In this document: piece by piece, positions 46,682 to 58,491 of the stretch | Layout of the letters: the number at the start of each line of letters is the position of its first letter | Position numbering within the stretch: position 1 is the stretch's first letter | Source: Nymphaea colorata | Taxonomy: Eukaryota; Streptophyta; Magnoliopsida; Nymphaeales; Nymphaeaceae | DNA length: 64,000 nucleotides | Direction: 5' to 3' | NCBI RefSeq assembly: GCF_008831285.2 | Contig: NC_045147.1 | Location: 8,464,334-8,528,333, forward strand | Made by a program: the position numbers and the translations under genes | The notes under the pieces: generated by a model | The model's input: only the letters and a program-made list of their open reading frames with translations | What the model was told of the DNA's origin: nothing | Database searches by the model: none

Positions 46682-46830
46682 ACATGACAATCCAAATGCC
46701 TCTTCCTGTGTATCTATTTGAGATTAATAGATGTATTCTTCTCCTCAAGTTTGAGGTTTGTCTTGTGTTACTTATTGGAGTTACTGGGATCTTCAATAAT
46801 GTATCTCTTGAAGCATTTGGATTGTCATGT
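46682..46830. repeat. 149-bp sequence with perfect 18-bp terminal inverted repeats
   Basis: ACATGACAATCCAAATGC at 46682-46699 is exactly inverted at 46813-46830. The intervening 113 bp are not complementary. It lies between the broken copia-3 LTR and the copia-4 fragment. It could be a tiny MITE-like element or a fold-back made during rearrangement. I see no target-site duplication. Confidence 0.7.
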
Positions 46831-46846
46831 TTTGGGCCAGATTTAT

Positions 46847-47548
46847 AGTGACAACACCGTAAAACAGCCACAACAGTAGGCGAGAGATCCAAGATAACAA
46901 TCACCAAAGATTAACAAGAAGACAACTCCTTTTAGTACAAAATAGTAGCCAATACTTTTGTCAGGCAGTTGGTGTGCTTCACTACTACAAGTAAGTAGCA
47001 AAGACTGATTTTTCAAGACTTCGTAAATCAACAAACGAAGAGCGAAACCATGGCTCAGATACCATATAAATTAGACATCAATTTGAGAATAGAAACACTT
47101 CAAGAGTCACACTCTTGAAGATACCAGCCACTCCAAGAAATCACACAAGAAGACAACTCAAGCTAGAGGTGTAACACTTCTAATTAATCTCAAATAAAGT
47201 ACAAAACCAAGCCTTGAAGCTCATACAAAACAAGGGACCCAAGTCCCTTATTTATAAAGGAAAATAAGAAAGATGGAGAAAAGGAGCTAGCTATCGGGCA
47301 GCTCCAACAACTAGATTTCTAGTCCGGGGAGCAGCCAACAGCTAGTTCTCTTGATCAAAAAAGAAATATAAAAGGATATACAAAAAAATATAAGAAAAAT
47401 AAAAATAAAATAAATACATAAAGACCTATGCATATATACATATATTTATATATACAAATCATACGTCAAACTACTATAAGTTTAAGATATATGACAATAT
47501 ATAAAAAACATATATGCATACATTAGAGCTAATCCTTAAACTCTAACA
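46847..47548 (-). mobile_element. Copia-4: 5' LTR plus leader fragment of the copia-2 family
   Basis: A minus-strand fragment with LTR 47065-47548 (sense TGTTAGAGTTTAAGG start), primer site at 47052-47064 (sense TGGTATCTGAGCC) and a leader homologous to 42720-42920 of copia-2. It ends before gag at about 46847. The LTR keeps the TATA box and the exact AAGGGAC-TTGG-GTCCCTT hairpin (47232-47249). No partner LTR is seen. Confidence 0.82.
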
Positions 47549-48566
47549 ACATCCACCTTCACCAAGCTTATTTTCTTTTGAAAAACTGTCTGTAGCATTT
47601 TCTAGTTCCTTGGGTCGATTAGCAGTAAACTACAGTCTTGAACATAATCTCAATAGCAGTCATCATGCAAGCTGAAATAGTAGGTTAAAAATTAATATGA
47701 TGATTGGGAAAACAAGTTAAATGAGAACACATAGATTGTGCATCATAAAAATCAAATTGAGAATATCATAATTGATGACATGCTCACACACATGGATATG
47801 GATATCAATACACAACATTTGGTAGTTCATAGTAATAATCTTTTCAGCAGCCCAACAAATATCTTTATGCAAAACATTGTTCTTCATTAGTTAAAAAAAA
47901 AGGATACGTTTCCATATGCTATTATAAATGCCAAAAAAAAGTCTAAGAGAAAAAAACTGGTTTTATCTTGCATCTATAACAAAATAATTAGCCAATCAAA
48001 TTGTTCCAACCTATGATTCTGAAGAATTGGGATTTGGGACTGAAGTTAAGAGTCCTACGGTAGGAAGCACTTCAGAGAGAGGACCAAAATTCTGGCACAT
48101 GAGGAGTGACACCTCTAGATTGAGGTCTATATGTCTTCTTGATAGGTTCCCTATGTTTGTTAAGGGGTTTGGAGTTGGACTTCTAGATAGAATGTTTCAG
48201 CATAATCACATGCACATAATTTTTACCTCAATCATTAGCAAAAAATACTACAATGATAAGGCAAAGATCTACTCTACTAGAATCAAAACTTTGTTCACCA
48301 TTCTTACATCTTTTAAGAGAATAAGTGTCCAGAGCTTCAACTCTGTTAGAGATTTATCGTCTCTTATCCAAAACCATTGGGGAGGCTTGATCATGAATGC
48401 ATAATTTTTGTGGAGGTTATCAACCAGACAAGTTACTCTAGCTCTTTCTTAGCTGCTTCCTTAGCATATTAACAAAGAACAAGGACATTTAGCAATGGAA
48501 TCAATGCCTTGATTATAGTGATCATGCTTGACAAATTTAAAAAAGCAAAATGAGGAAATATGCTCT
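47549..48566. other. Unassigned stretch with one 125-codon ORF
   Basis: Mostly AT-rich. A plus-strand frame at 48027-48404 is open for 125 codons (begins MGFGTEVKSPTVGSTSERGP). It is not low-complexity but matches nothing I recognise. It may be a fragment of an older element or chance. Confidence 0.4.
48562..48566. repeat. Copia-5 target-site duplication (left, GCTCT)
   Basis: GCTCT left versus GATCT at 53667-53671 right. One mismatch, consistent with an aged 5-bp duplication. Confidence 0.6.
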
Positions 48567-48752
48567 TGTTGACGTCAGAGAAAGAGAGAGAAGAATACTT
48601 GTAATTCATGTTATTGATCTCTTACCCTAACCCTTACTTAAGGGAGAATTAGGGTAAACAATTAGAATTACAATTGGAACCAAAAAGTTATCTAAAATAA
48701 GTAAAGAAAGGTCAGGTTCTTTAATATTCAAAAACCTGCCTCATTGTCAACA
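48567..48752 (-). repeat. Copia-5 3' LTR (186 bp)
   Basis: Sense TGTTGACAATGAGGCAGG at 48752 to CTGACGTCAACA at 48567. The short length suggests a lineage such as Ale or Ivana, not the long-LTR copia groups. Confidence 0.9.
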
Positions 48753-48767
48753 CTCCCCCTCAAGCTG

Positions 48768-50310
48768 GAGCACAGATATCTACCATGCTCAGCTTTACAA
48801 CACTTTGAAAACTCACTAATTGCAAGAGCTTTAGTAAAGATATTAGTAGTTTGTTCCTCAGAGACCACCTGAGTGGTAGAGATCACTCCTCCTTGAACTA
48901 AATCACGAATGTAATGACAGTCTACTTCAATGTGCTTAGTTCTTTCGTGGAAGACCGGGTTGCAATATAGATGGCTGCCCTATTATCACAAAACGTTGTC
49001 ATATGTAGTTGAAGTGGAATGTCTAGGCTTTCGAGCATGGATTTAATCCACGTTAATTCTGTTGCTATTTGGGCCATTGCTCTATATTTTGACACTGCAC
49101 TAGGCTGTGAGACCACATTTTGTTTCTTGCTCTTCCAAGATATAAGATTTCCTCCAAAAATACAAAACCCAATAGTGGATTTTCTATTTTCAACAGATCC
49201 TGCGTAGTTTGCATCACTGTAGGCTTGGATATCTAAGGTTTTCCCTTTCTTGAATAGTAGTCCGTTTCCAGGAGAAGACTTTAAGTATTTGAGTATCATC
49301 AATGCAGCTTCCCAATGAACCTTCCTTGGTTTTTCCATAAACTAACTTAGCTTTCCCACAGAAAAGCTAATATCTGGTCTTGTAACTGTCACATAAAGAA
49401 GCTTTCCAACCAAAGATCTATACGTCTTAGAATCTACATGCTTTGCCTGCTTATCATGTAAATGCAATCGTGGATGCATGGGAATGGTGGCAGGTTTTAC
49501 CCCCAACATTCCTGTTTCTTGTAATAAGTCTAAAATGTATTTTCTTTGAGAGAGAACTATTCCTTCCTTACCACGAGCCACTTCTATCCCAAGAAAGTAT
49601 CTCAAATGTCCAAAGTTTTTTGTGACAAAGTGCTTTTGTAGGAATGCTTTGGTCTTAGATATACATTGTTTATAGTTGCCCGTCAATATAATATCATCAA
49701 TATATATTGCCAAGATAACCATTCCCAACGCTCCCTTCTTAACAAACATTGAATGATCAAGAGGTGACCTCTGGAACCTACTTTGTGAGACAATATCAGA
49801 TAGTTTATGAAACCACCTACGGGGACTTTGTTTCAGTCCATATATGGCCTTTCTCAATTTGCACACCTTCCCACACTCCCCCTAAACCTCGAAACTAGGT
49901 GGTTGTTGCATATAAACTGTCTCCTCAAGATCGCCATACAAGAACACATTTTTAACATCCAATTGATGCATATGCTAGTCATAGTGAACTGCAAGAGAAA
50001 TCAAGAGATGAATGGTCCCTAACCGAGCAACTGGTGAGAAGGTGCCAACAAAATCAATACCATACGTCTGAGTATATCCTTTTGCAACCAGCCGAGCTTT
50101 ATAGCATTGGAGGGTTCCATCTGCATGGTATTTTACAGTAAATACCCATTTAGAGCCCACAATATCACAACCTGAAGGTGGATCAACTAGGTCCCACGTG
50201 TGGTGTTCCTGTAAAGTATGTATTTCCTCTTCCATAGCCCAACGCCAATTAGGGTCTAGTAATGTTGCTGATGACAAGTCAGAGTAGTATTAGTAGATAG
50301 AGCATGAATG
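48768..50310 (-). pseudogene. Copia-5 reverse transcriptase and RNase H
   Basis: Sense order: W..AMEEEIHTLQEHHTWDLV (about 50175-50240), VGSKWVFTVKYHADGTLQCY, LVAKGYTQTYGIDFVGTFSP (about 50040-50100), then YGLKQSPRRWFHKL (about 49800-49840), catalytic AIYIDDIILTG (about 49680-49715), LRYFLGIEVARGKEG, and VTRPDISFSVG (about 49345-49390). RNase H: IQAYSDANYAGSVENRKST (about 49165-49225), ISWKSKKQNVV and FCDNRAAIYIA (about 48960-48995). The RT Asp-Asp pair and RNase H Asp residues are present. Stops fall near 49339 and 49870 and in the RNase H C-terminus. Confidence 0.9.
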
Positions 50311-50512
50311 AATTGTCACACCTTGTCACTTACATATTCAAAAGTCACGTACTGTGAAATGGGATGAATGATGCACTGACATTTAACCTTCCTCAAGGCA
50401 ATAGGGAGATCCTACGAGTTAGAGATAACTAGAGGTGAGGAATCAGGTACACTTACCTCAGGAGAGGATGATGGTGGTAAGCCATGTGAGAGACCCTATC
50501 GACGAGACTAGA

Positions 50513-51930
50513 CTAAAGGAGGATTTGAAAAACGACTCCATGATGGAGATGGACTAAGAAGGGACATAAACGGGAAAGGTGGGATTGGCAAAGGACATTG
50601 AGAGAGATTTTCAGAGCAAGAAGTAGGTGGTTGTGGGTAATATGGATGAGACTCAAAGAATGTGACGTCCGCACTGACATACTCTTTCTGGGTGAGAGGG
50701 TCAAAACATTTGTAGCTTCGTTGGTTTTTGGGATAACCAATGAAGATACATTTTCGGGCTTGGGCAGCAAGTTTATCTCGCTTCGGTCCAAGAATATGAA
50801 CAAAGCATGTGCATCCAAATACACGAGGTGGAGTTTGAATAATGGACGATCAGGATAATGCATTTTAATTGGAATTTTGTTACATATAGATGAGGATGGT
50901 AGGCGATTAATGAGGTAACACACAGTTAATATTGCATTCCCTAAAAAATAAGACGGTACATGGCTCTGTATCATGAGTGTACGAGCAACTTCCAACAAAT
51001 GTCAGTGCTTTCTCCCTGCGACACCATTCTGTTGCGAGGTATGTGGACAGGTAAATTGAGGAACAATTCCATGGTTTGAGTAAAATTGTAAAAGGTTGGA
51101 CGATTTGAATTCCAGAGCATTGTCAATGCGAACAGACCGTTCCTTCAATAATAAGATTTTGAAGGATACATATAGCAGCAGACCGTTCCTTCAAAAGGAA
51201 AACCCAACTAACACGAGAAAAATCATCCACTACTACCAGATAATACTAAAATTTAGACTGGCTAGCAGTACAGCTAGCCCCCACACATCAACATGAAGTC
51301 AAACAGACTATGACTTGCAGGATTTAGACTCAACAGAAAACTATTCCTAGTGTGTTTCCCAAGTTGACAGGCTTCACATTGGAGTGATTCTGACACGGAA
51401 AGCTGAGAAAACAAGCAACAAATTTTTGACACTGATGGATGCCCAAGTCTGAGATGCCACTAAAGATAGGTAGGTTTGGATGGGACTGATGTGGCAGCTA
51501 TGTCCATAGCCTTAGACAGGAAGTAAACTCCCCCTCGTTCATGGCCTCCACCAATCATCCTCCCCTCCCAATCTGCAAGTCCTGAAACCAACACAAACCA
51601 GGATAAAAAATGTCTCTACTGTTCAAATCATGAGTCAGCCCTTTAACTGAGAGAATGTGAGTAGGAAAATCAGGAGCAAACAACACATTATTCACAGTTA
51701 AACAATCTGAAATTTTCACACTGCCCCAACCGACAATGGGGAAGAATCTCCCATCTGCAAGCTTCACCTCTCTAGGTTGAGGAAAATGGTGAAGCATAGT
51801 GAATAAATTTGGTTGACTGTAGAAGTGCTTGGAGGCTCCAGAATCAATAATCCATGACATACCTAGATCTTGGTTCTACATAGTGGTAGAAAAAGTAGAA
51901 TCACCCACAACCGTAGATGCTAAGGCAGAA
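50513..51930 (-). pseudogene. Copia-5 protease and integrase
   Basis: Protease: MSWIIDSGASKHFYSQPNLF at 51860-51800, an intact DSGA active site, then VNNVLFAPDFPTHILSV. Integrase is more damaged: VRIDNALEFKSSNLLQFYSN (about 51070-51130) keeps Asp in the second motif; SQQNGVAGRKH (about 50995-51030) has Gly where the catalytic Glu of QQNGVxERKH belongs. The open C-terminal piece 50513-50998 (YFLGNAILTVCYLINRLPSS) is long. Stops occur at 51555 and 50999. Confidence 0.85.
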
Positions 51931-52100
51931 GAGGAGCCTTTCTCAGCAAGAAATTGTTCATACTCAGATTTACTAATACTAATAGTGACCTTTTCAGCAG
52001 CTGGTTCTATAATATCATCTTCAACATGTGAGGCTTTTGGGATAGGGGCAGGACCCTTGATCTGTGATGACTCAGAGCCTCACATCATTGGTCGACCATG

Positions 52101-52897
52101 TTTATTCAGCATCTATTTTCTAGATGTCGAAGTCTTCCACAGAACGTGCACTGAAATCTACCACGTCCACCTCCTGGACCACGACCCCCTCTCCCTCTAG
52201 GGAAGCCCTGTCCTCGAGTTCCTGAGCTGGCTAAGGCCTGCCCACGGCTTATTGGAACAACTAGTGCTGAAGAGGGTGCATCAGTTAAGGATGGAGTAAG
52301 TGTCACCGCGATACAACTAAGCCTGTTATAGTCTTCAGCAAAGTCTGGAATTTCAACCCCAGTCAACATTTGGGCTTTTGCCACTACAAACTCAGGAGAT
52401 AACCCAGCTAAAAATTTGGCCACCATGTGCTGCTCAAAGTGAGTTTTGTAGCATGATTGACAAGGGGGACGTAGACCTTTTAGTCTCTCATAGGCTGATT
52501 TGACTGATGCAAAGTATTGGGCCAGATCTGAGTCACCTTGTTGGAGCTTGAGAAGTTCCTCTTCAACCTGCAAAATTTTGCTCATATTCTTATCGTGGGA
52601 GTAAGTTCGCTTCAGAAATTCTCAAATCTGTTTGGGAGAGGTATAATACACAATTGTAGGAGTGATGTGTGCCTGCATGCTATTCATAATCCATGCCATA
52701 ACAATATTGTTATCTTTCTCCCATGTAGAATATTTTTCAGACGTAGTTAGGGGTTCCTCTTCTTCAATAACATGTTTTTTGTGCCCCTTAATAGACATCA
52801 TAAAGATGCGAGACCAAATTTCATAATTTGTGCCATCCAATTTCACTGTCGACCCAAATGAAAGAAGACTCCCAGAACTTTTATGTTTTCTTTGCAT
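52101..52897 (-). pseudogene. Copia-5 gag
   Basis: Starts at ATG 52897 with MQRKHKSSGSLLSFGSTVKL, then LDGTNYEIWSRIFMM (UBN2-type gag). The gag core continues after a TGA at 52622 with LQVEEELLKLQQGDSDLAQY and FASVKSAYERLKGL (52106-52585). A Gly/Arg-rich RGRGGRGPGGGRGR segment (about 52165-52205) precedes the knuckle CTFCGRLRHLENRC (about 52107-52150, CX2CX4HX4C). One stop splits the frame; otherwise well preserved. Confidence 0.88.
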
Positions 52898-53468
52898 ATC
52901 AGTAATAGTATCTCTTTTTCCATATTTAAGATCAAAACAGAATATATATGCTCACTTTATATGGACAAAAATGATATGTGCGTGCAGACAGGAAAAAAAA
53001 TCATAGAATTTCTCTTGGTTTCCGAGACGTTATTAACATAGGCAGCAGTCACCCCTTTCCACACGGCCCTGAACAGACAAAATAGATTTTGCTGACAATG
53101 ACTCTGCAAAGAAAAACTTACAGAAGACTACTGCCTCAAGACTGCCACTGCTTCTGCTGTTCCCACATCAACCTCTCAAACAACAAATCCACCTCTTGCT
53201 GTTCCACAATCAGTAATATCAACCGATCATTTCCATGATCAGAAACAAGTCTCCACAAATAGCAGCCATCTCCAGCACTTATTGTTCCACCATCAGATGC
53301 GTCAGACAACCATCTCTAGCAGTGTCAGCCTTCCCCACGAAAAAAAAAACTGCTGCACAGGTTCCACCAATGGAGACTGCTGCACACGTTCCACCAATGG
53401 AGTCGGAAAGAGAGTCGCCGGAAGTCTGCCAGTCACTGAAAAATAGATGGGATGACGCCACCGCCACT

Positions 53469-53481
53469 GGCTCTGATACCA
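53469..53481 (-). other. Copia-5 primer binding site
   Basis: Sense TGGTATCAGAGCC, a perfect match to the initiator-tRNA-Met complement used by plant copia elements, abutting the LTR. Confidence 0.93.
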
Positions 53482-53666
53482 TATTGTCGTCAGAGAAAGA
53501 GAGAGAAGAAAACTCGTAATTCCTGTTATTGATCTCTTACCCTAACCGTTACTTAAGGGAGAATTAGGGTAAACAATAGGATTACAATGAGAACCAGAAA
53601 GTTATCTAAAATAATTAAAGAGAGGTCAGGTTCTTTAATATTCAAAAACCTGCCTCATTGTGAACA
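53482..53666 (-). repeat. Copia-5 5' LTR (185 bp)
   Basis: Sense TGTTCACAATGAGGCAGG at 53666 to CTGACGACAATA at 53482. Paired with 48567-48752. Confidence 0.9.
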
Positions 53667-53671
53667 GATCT
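53667..53671. repeat. Copia-5 target-site duplication (right, GATCT)
   Basis: One mismatch to GCTCT at 48562-48566. Confidence 0.6.
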
Positions 53672-55692
53672 AACATAGAATTTTCTTATATAAATCTAAA
53701 AATGGTAACTGACCAACCAAGAGTTCATGCAACTAAATCTCAATCAATAATTTAACCAAGTCCCGAGGTTTGAAGTATAACCTTGCCTCTTGACCAAGTA
53801 AGAAAAATTTCTTATTAATGCACCTCATATCAGTGTCATTAAACTAGTCATTCAACAGCCAATGACATTGAGATGCCTTCTTGGAATTGTTATCACAAAT
53901 TTCTTCTAAAAGGTTGAAAGAACTAAGAAAATTACATATAGGACATCATTTTCTCACCATAAGTTGGTAAAAACATTGGGAAAAAACAAACCAGCCAATG
54001 TTATCATAGTCTGCATGACTTGAATAATTTAAATTGAATCAGTAAGAAAACAAATTCAGTTACGTGCTGATGTGTCATGATGTCAAGTGATAAATAATTT
54101 CTGAATAAATTTTATTTTTTTTCTTTTTAATTATTTTTATATAATTTTTAGGTTAATATAACTATTTTCAGCATTTAATATTATGATTTTTGTTGTTCTT
54201 ATCATTATGTGCAATCTAGAATTGCTAATAATTTGTGATTTAAAAAGACTAAACATACATTGGAGGTCAAGGGAAGTTGTACATTATCTCCTTGACCTTT
54301 AGTAAAGATAGGTTTTTGATAAAAAAAAAAACCATTCACAACCTAAAAGAACTAGCAACTGAAAACTACATCATGAAATATAATAACAGTAAAAAAACTA
54401 CAAAAGTAGGAAATTTCGAAGAAAATGCATTGGTGAACATCTTCCAAACCTCATGTTGGCCTGCCACTATCCAACTATTATCACCCTAATTACATCATGT
54501 TTTAGTATGTTCATAACAAGAACTGAAAGAAGGAAAAAAGATCCTTAAAGGTGCAATGATGTGCCTATATGGGCAACAGTCACCTCTTTGTAATGTCTAG
54601 GGCATGTAAAGGACCTATTGTAAAAAATTCATGTATCTGCTTGCAATTAGCAAAATTCATGAACTTCACATGCTTATGGATGCAAGATGAGTAATAACAT
54701 TCTACTCTGGATCTTATACAATATCATGATATAACTTTCTATTCTGGTGATATCATGTAGGTATTGCAATATTCTACCAATATCAATGCTTAGCTTTAAA
54801 AATCCAACTATACTGTTCCAACAAAGGATCAATTTTTCACATGTTTTTCAAGCCATGTGCATCTGACCTTAAGTCTCCTAAGGATCTATAAAAAGACAAA
54901 CAATGCATCAATACTTGAACCTGGTTGCAGTTTATGGGTGTGAAGCATGGAAATTTGGTGGAGAGAATAAGTTGACATGAACAAAAAGATAAAGCAAGAG
55001 TCGAAATATCAAAAATGAGTGAAGCCTGCTTTAGAAGTCGAAACAGGTGGAACTAGTGCAAAGATCTTTTCCATTGTTCTCTGTAAGACACCTAAAATCT
55101 GTTCAAAGATGAAACCCAAAGCAAGAAATCGGCAAGATACATAAACCGAAGCTGCTAAGTTTCCATTATCTTCAAGCTTTGCACCTACAGATGGATGCAC
55201 AAAATTTTCTAACACTCACACAGATGAGAAGGGAATATTGGAGCCGAGAAGAGAACCATGTCATATTCTAGATGGTACATTCACAATATTAGAGGACAAG
55301 AGAGAAAAAGAACGTTCCTCAAAAGGCATAACCTCCCAGTCCTAGTGTGCTTCAATCGATGGGTGACCATGAACTGAGAGTTGATGACCGATATCCAAGG
55401 TTAATTAAAAACCTATCTGTTGGTGTTGAGTGAATAAAGAAACACCAGAGGGAAAGGATCGGCCAAATATCTTCATAGGGCAGGTCAATGACGAGTCCAC
55501 TACAGGTCTGATGGAACCTTTGTATCGCAACAGTAGCGGAAGCAACAACAACGTCTCAACATGAAGAGGCAGCACCTGTGACAAATAGAGGAGAAAGGGA
55601 AGAAGCAAGAGAGAAACTGATTTCTGGGTTTGATTCTATGAGGCTCCAATTAGGGTGATCAACATGTAACCCTAGATCAAAGAATAGCTGGG

Positions 55693-55701
55693 CATATATA
55701 G
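55693..55701 (-). promoter_or_regulatory. Candidate TATA box, unassigned transcript
   Basis: Sense CTATATATG on the minus strand, followed about 40-70 bp downstream by CTAGGGTTACATG and then an open minus-strand frame (55608-55405). The layout looks like a plant gene or element 5' end, but no protein similarity supports it. Confidence 0.22.
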
Positions 55702-57218
55702 TGCTGTCTCATAGGTTTTCCCATAGCCCAGCGGGCGGTTACGGCGAGTGAGAAGTTTAAGGAGAGAATTAAAGCTCGTAAATGAAAGTGGCCCCCCTTG
55801 TAGTTATGAGATGAATGGGTTGGGCTCTTGGTCACTATCCAACATCTCTCACTTGGCCATGAGACCGACAGATTGCTTCCACTATGTATGGGTTTTCTTA
55901 ATATTTAGTTACAAGGTTTTTCATAATTGGTTTGTCCTTCGTAACTTGAATTTTCGTTTAAGGTTTGTAGTGATGTTTTCTTTTCAATGGTTTTCCGTCA
56001 TAGCCTTTCAAGTATTCAATATATTTCACATTAGTTACGAGATTTTCTTCATGTACAAGTATTTTCATCATAACATGTTAAAACTTAGTCCCATGTGACC
56101 ACAACCTTTGCATAAAAGTCGTCAAGAATTCTTTTGATAATAATGCTAGCAATCTGTAAGCATTTGAAACGCACATGTATATTCTCTTCTTGTTCAACAA
56201 TGAAATCAATCCTGGATACTTTTTAACTACCTCACAAAGAGGCAAACCAGGATGTTCTTAGCCCCATATGGGCTACATGCTTGGCTATTAAATCATTAGG
56301 AATTCATTTTGTTAAAAATGCAACCAATTATATGAATATATCTTTTGTTTCATTCATATATCTGAAAACATTTAACTGCCATAAAACAAGGCCAACCTGG
56401 ACTTTCTTAATGTATACTGACAAGCCAAATTAAAAAGCTTGTATCAAGTCCAGTACACAAACTAATATACATAGAAAGCAAATGGTATATTTTCCTTTTA
56501 TTGCTATGCATGAAACATTGACATTTTGTCGAAATGTTTATTATATAGTATTCATTTTTCTATGTTTTAGTATTTTAAACTAAGTTGAACAATTAAGCAT
56601 GACGGTCCAAGTGCCAAAAGTTTGACCTACATCTATTATGGAGAAGAAATCCTCTCCCTTAGGAGGCTATAAATAGAGGAGCAACTGTAGCACCCACCTT
56701 TGAGGTGCAACTACTTTTGACCTCCAATTACACCTAAGTGATTTTTTATATCTGATTTTGACATGTCAGTTCTCCCTCACATGATTGTACTTGTTTAATG
56801 GCCAGAGCTTGGCTGCCTCTTGGCCCAGTTTGGGGACCAATTGAATTACGTGAACTTAGTAAAAACCTAGGTTGTGTTTAGGGGACATGGGATGACATAC
56901 TTGGAAAGATTAGGGTAAAGGTGTAATTAGGGATAATATAAAATTTAGGCAAAACTTAGAAATTAAAAGGTGGAGAGCGACATCATAAGAATTTCAGGGT
57001 AGTTTAGTTATTTGGCATAGGATTAGAAGCAGTAATTGAGGTCAGAACCAACTAAACCGAATTAACTAATTTGTACTCATATTGAGCAAAGTATGTACAA
57101 GTGAATGCATGTTGGGAAGGGGAGGTGACACTTTGGATGTAGGATCACCCAACCCCAACTCAACATTTAATAAAAAGAGAGATAAGGTTGGAAAACAAGC
57201 AGAAACTCGTCCTCTCTT

Positions 57219-57222
<4 letters not shown>

Positions 57223-57265
<43 letters not shown>
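57223..57265. repeat. (GA)n microsatellite with G run
   Basis: About 17 GA dinucleotides followed by a run of nine G with one boundary. A GA-rich stretch continues to about 57320. The open frame across it encodes Arg-Glu repeats and is not a gene. Confidence 0.9.
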
Positions 57266-58491
57266 AGAGGATAACAGGAGAGAGAAGAAGAAGAGAGATG
57301 AAAATAAGAGGAGGAAAATGAGCAAGAGTAGAGCATGCGAGTAGGAGTTGAAGGCCTTTCAATCTAGGTATGACCTATCTCAAGCTAATGAAGATAATTT
57401 AAATTCAAATTTAAATTCAAAGAAGAATAATGACGGGATAGGGTTTCCAACGTTAGAATTTGAAACCGACCATGTGCAACCCCAAGTTTGCAGATTTCAT
57501 GCTTCCAAAAGGTTGGCTCACACCCTAAATTGAGGTGAGATTAGGTGAGTTAGGTTTTTAGGCTATTGAGCGTCACCATTAATTAGGTTAGCTTACATCA
57601 AAAAGTAGAGGTGGAATGTTTAGAACCCATGATTCAATAAACTTGCCTTATCCCTGCATTACAAATTGTACTATGGCCAGTTAGGGTTCAAGACACCCTA
57701 GTATAGAAGTGATATAGACATGCAACATTAGGGTTATTGGTGATGAAAGATAGTAGAAGAGATGGTAGAACTTACAAATCATCAAAGTCTACCATGACTG
57801 CAAGTTTGCAGGTTCTAAGATTTGGGTTGTTCCCTTTCGCCACCACCTATATCGTTAAGCATGATCTGTCTCCCATGGTATGAGGTTAAACTAACAAAAA
57901 AAATTCATTCATGCATACACAACAATTGGAAATATTCCTTTTTTCATAGCCTATGTATCACCTAGTTGATGTCATGTGATGTTTGTGTGTCAATCAATTT
58001 TAAATGTGGTATTACACTATAAACATGCACGCTAAAGCTCACTTGCACTTTTGTTCTGTACTAATTAATTCCATATGAGGCATTACACTGAAATTTCTAC
58101 ACTAATGCTCACATGCAGTATGAGTTGTGAGATGAATATTGCAAATGTATTGTAAATGCAGCCATTGAAGTTTATCCAAGTTGTTAAACTGGCAAACTGC
58201 AAAAAGAAACATTATGCATTACCTTGTATTGGGCCAACACATATTTTGGAATCTAATACCTCTGAAAGGGTTAGGCTCTAGCATTCGGCTTGTATATTTA
58301 GTTGATAGTGATGAATCAAATTCAACTGCATTTTGCATATGTATTGGATTGTATTTAGCTTAATTGGTTAAACTTAATTGTGCCTTACATGTTCACCTAA
58401 TTGATTGTGTTCTGATGTTTTTTCTAGCAAATGCTCCTTATGTGTTTTTATTGATTGCTATGCATTGTTCACCTTGACTTGATTATTGTAG

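Larger units (their letters stand above)
48567..53666 (-). mobile_element. Copia-5: structurally complete Ty1/copia element of a short-LTR lineage
   Basis: 5.1 kb, minus strand: 5' LTR 53482-53666, primer site 53469-53481, gag, protease, integrase, RT/RNase H, polypurine tract 48753-48767 (sense CCAGCTTGAGGGGGAG) and 3' LTR 48567-48752. LTR ends are TGTTGAC../..GTCAACA. The LTRs differ by roughly 14 positions out of about 186 by eye, so it is not recent. Proteins differ clearly from copia-1 to copia-4. All ORFs have stops. Confidence 0.92.
53672..58491. other. Unassigned stretch, no gene recognised
   Basis: Mostly AT-rich DNA. Around 55000-55740 the composition is more balanced and minus-strand frames (55009-55215, 55405-55608) are open, but I recognise no domain. 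From about 56690 (TGTAGCACCC) the texture changes to that of an old LTR-like or element-derived sequence leading towards the PMD relic, but no matching second LTR can be seen. Confidence 0.4.

Noticed and set aside
55009-55608. Two minus-strand ORFs downstream of a TATA-like site as a host gene
   Set aside because: No recognisable protein family, frames are short and separated by stops, and no clear splice sites join them. Kept only as a weak promoter candidate.
57082-57321. Open frame with Arg-Glu repeats
   Set aside because: It is produced by the (GA)n tract; no domain outside the repeat.
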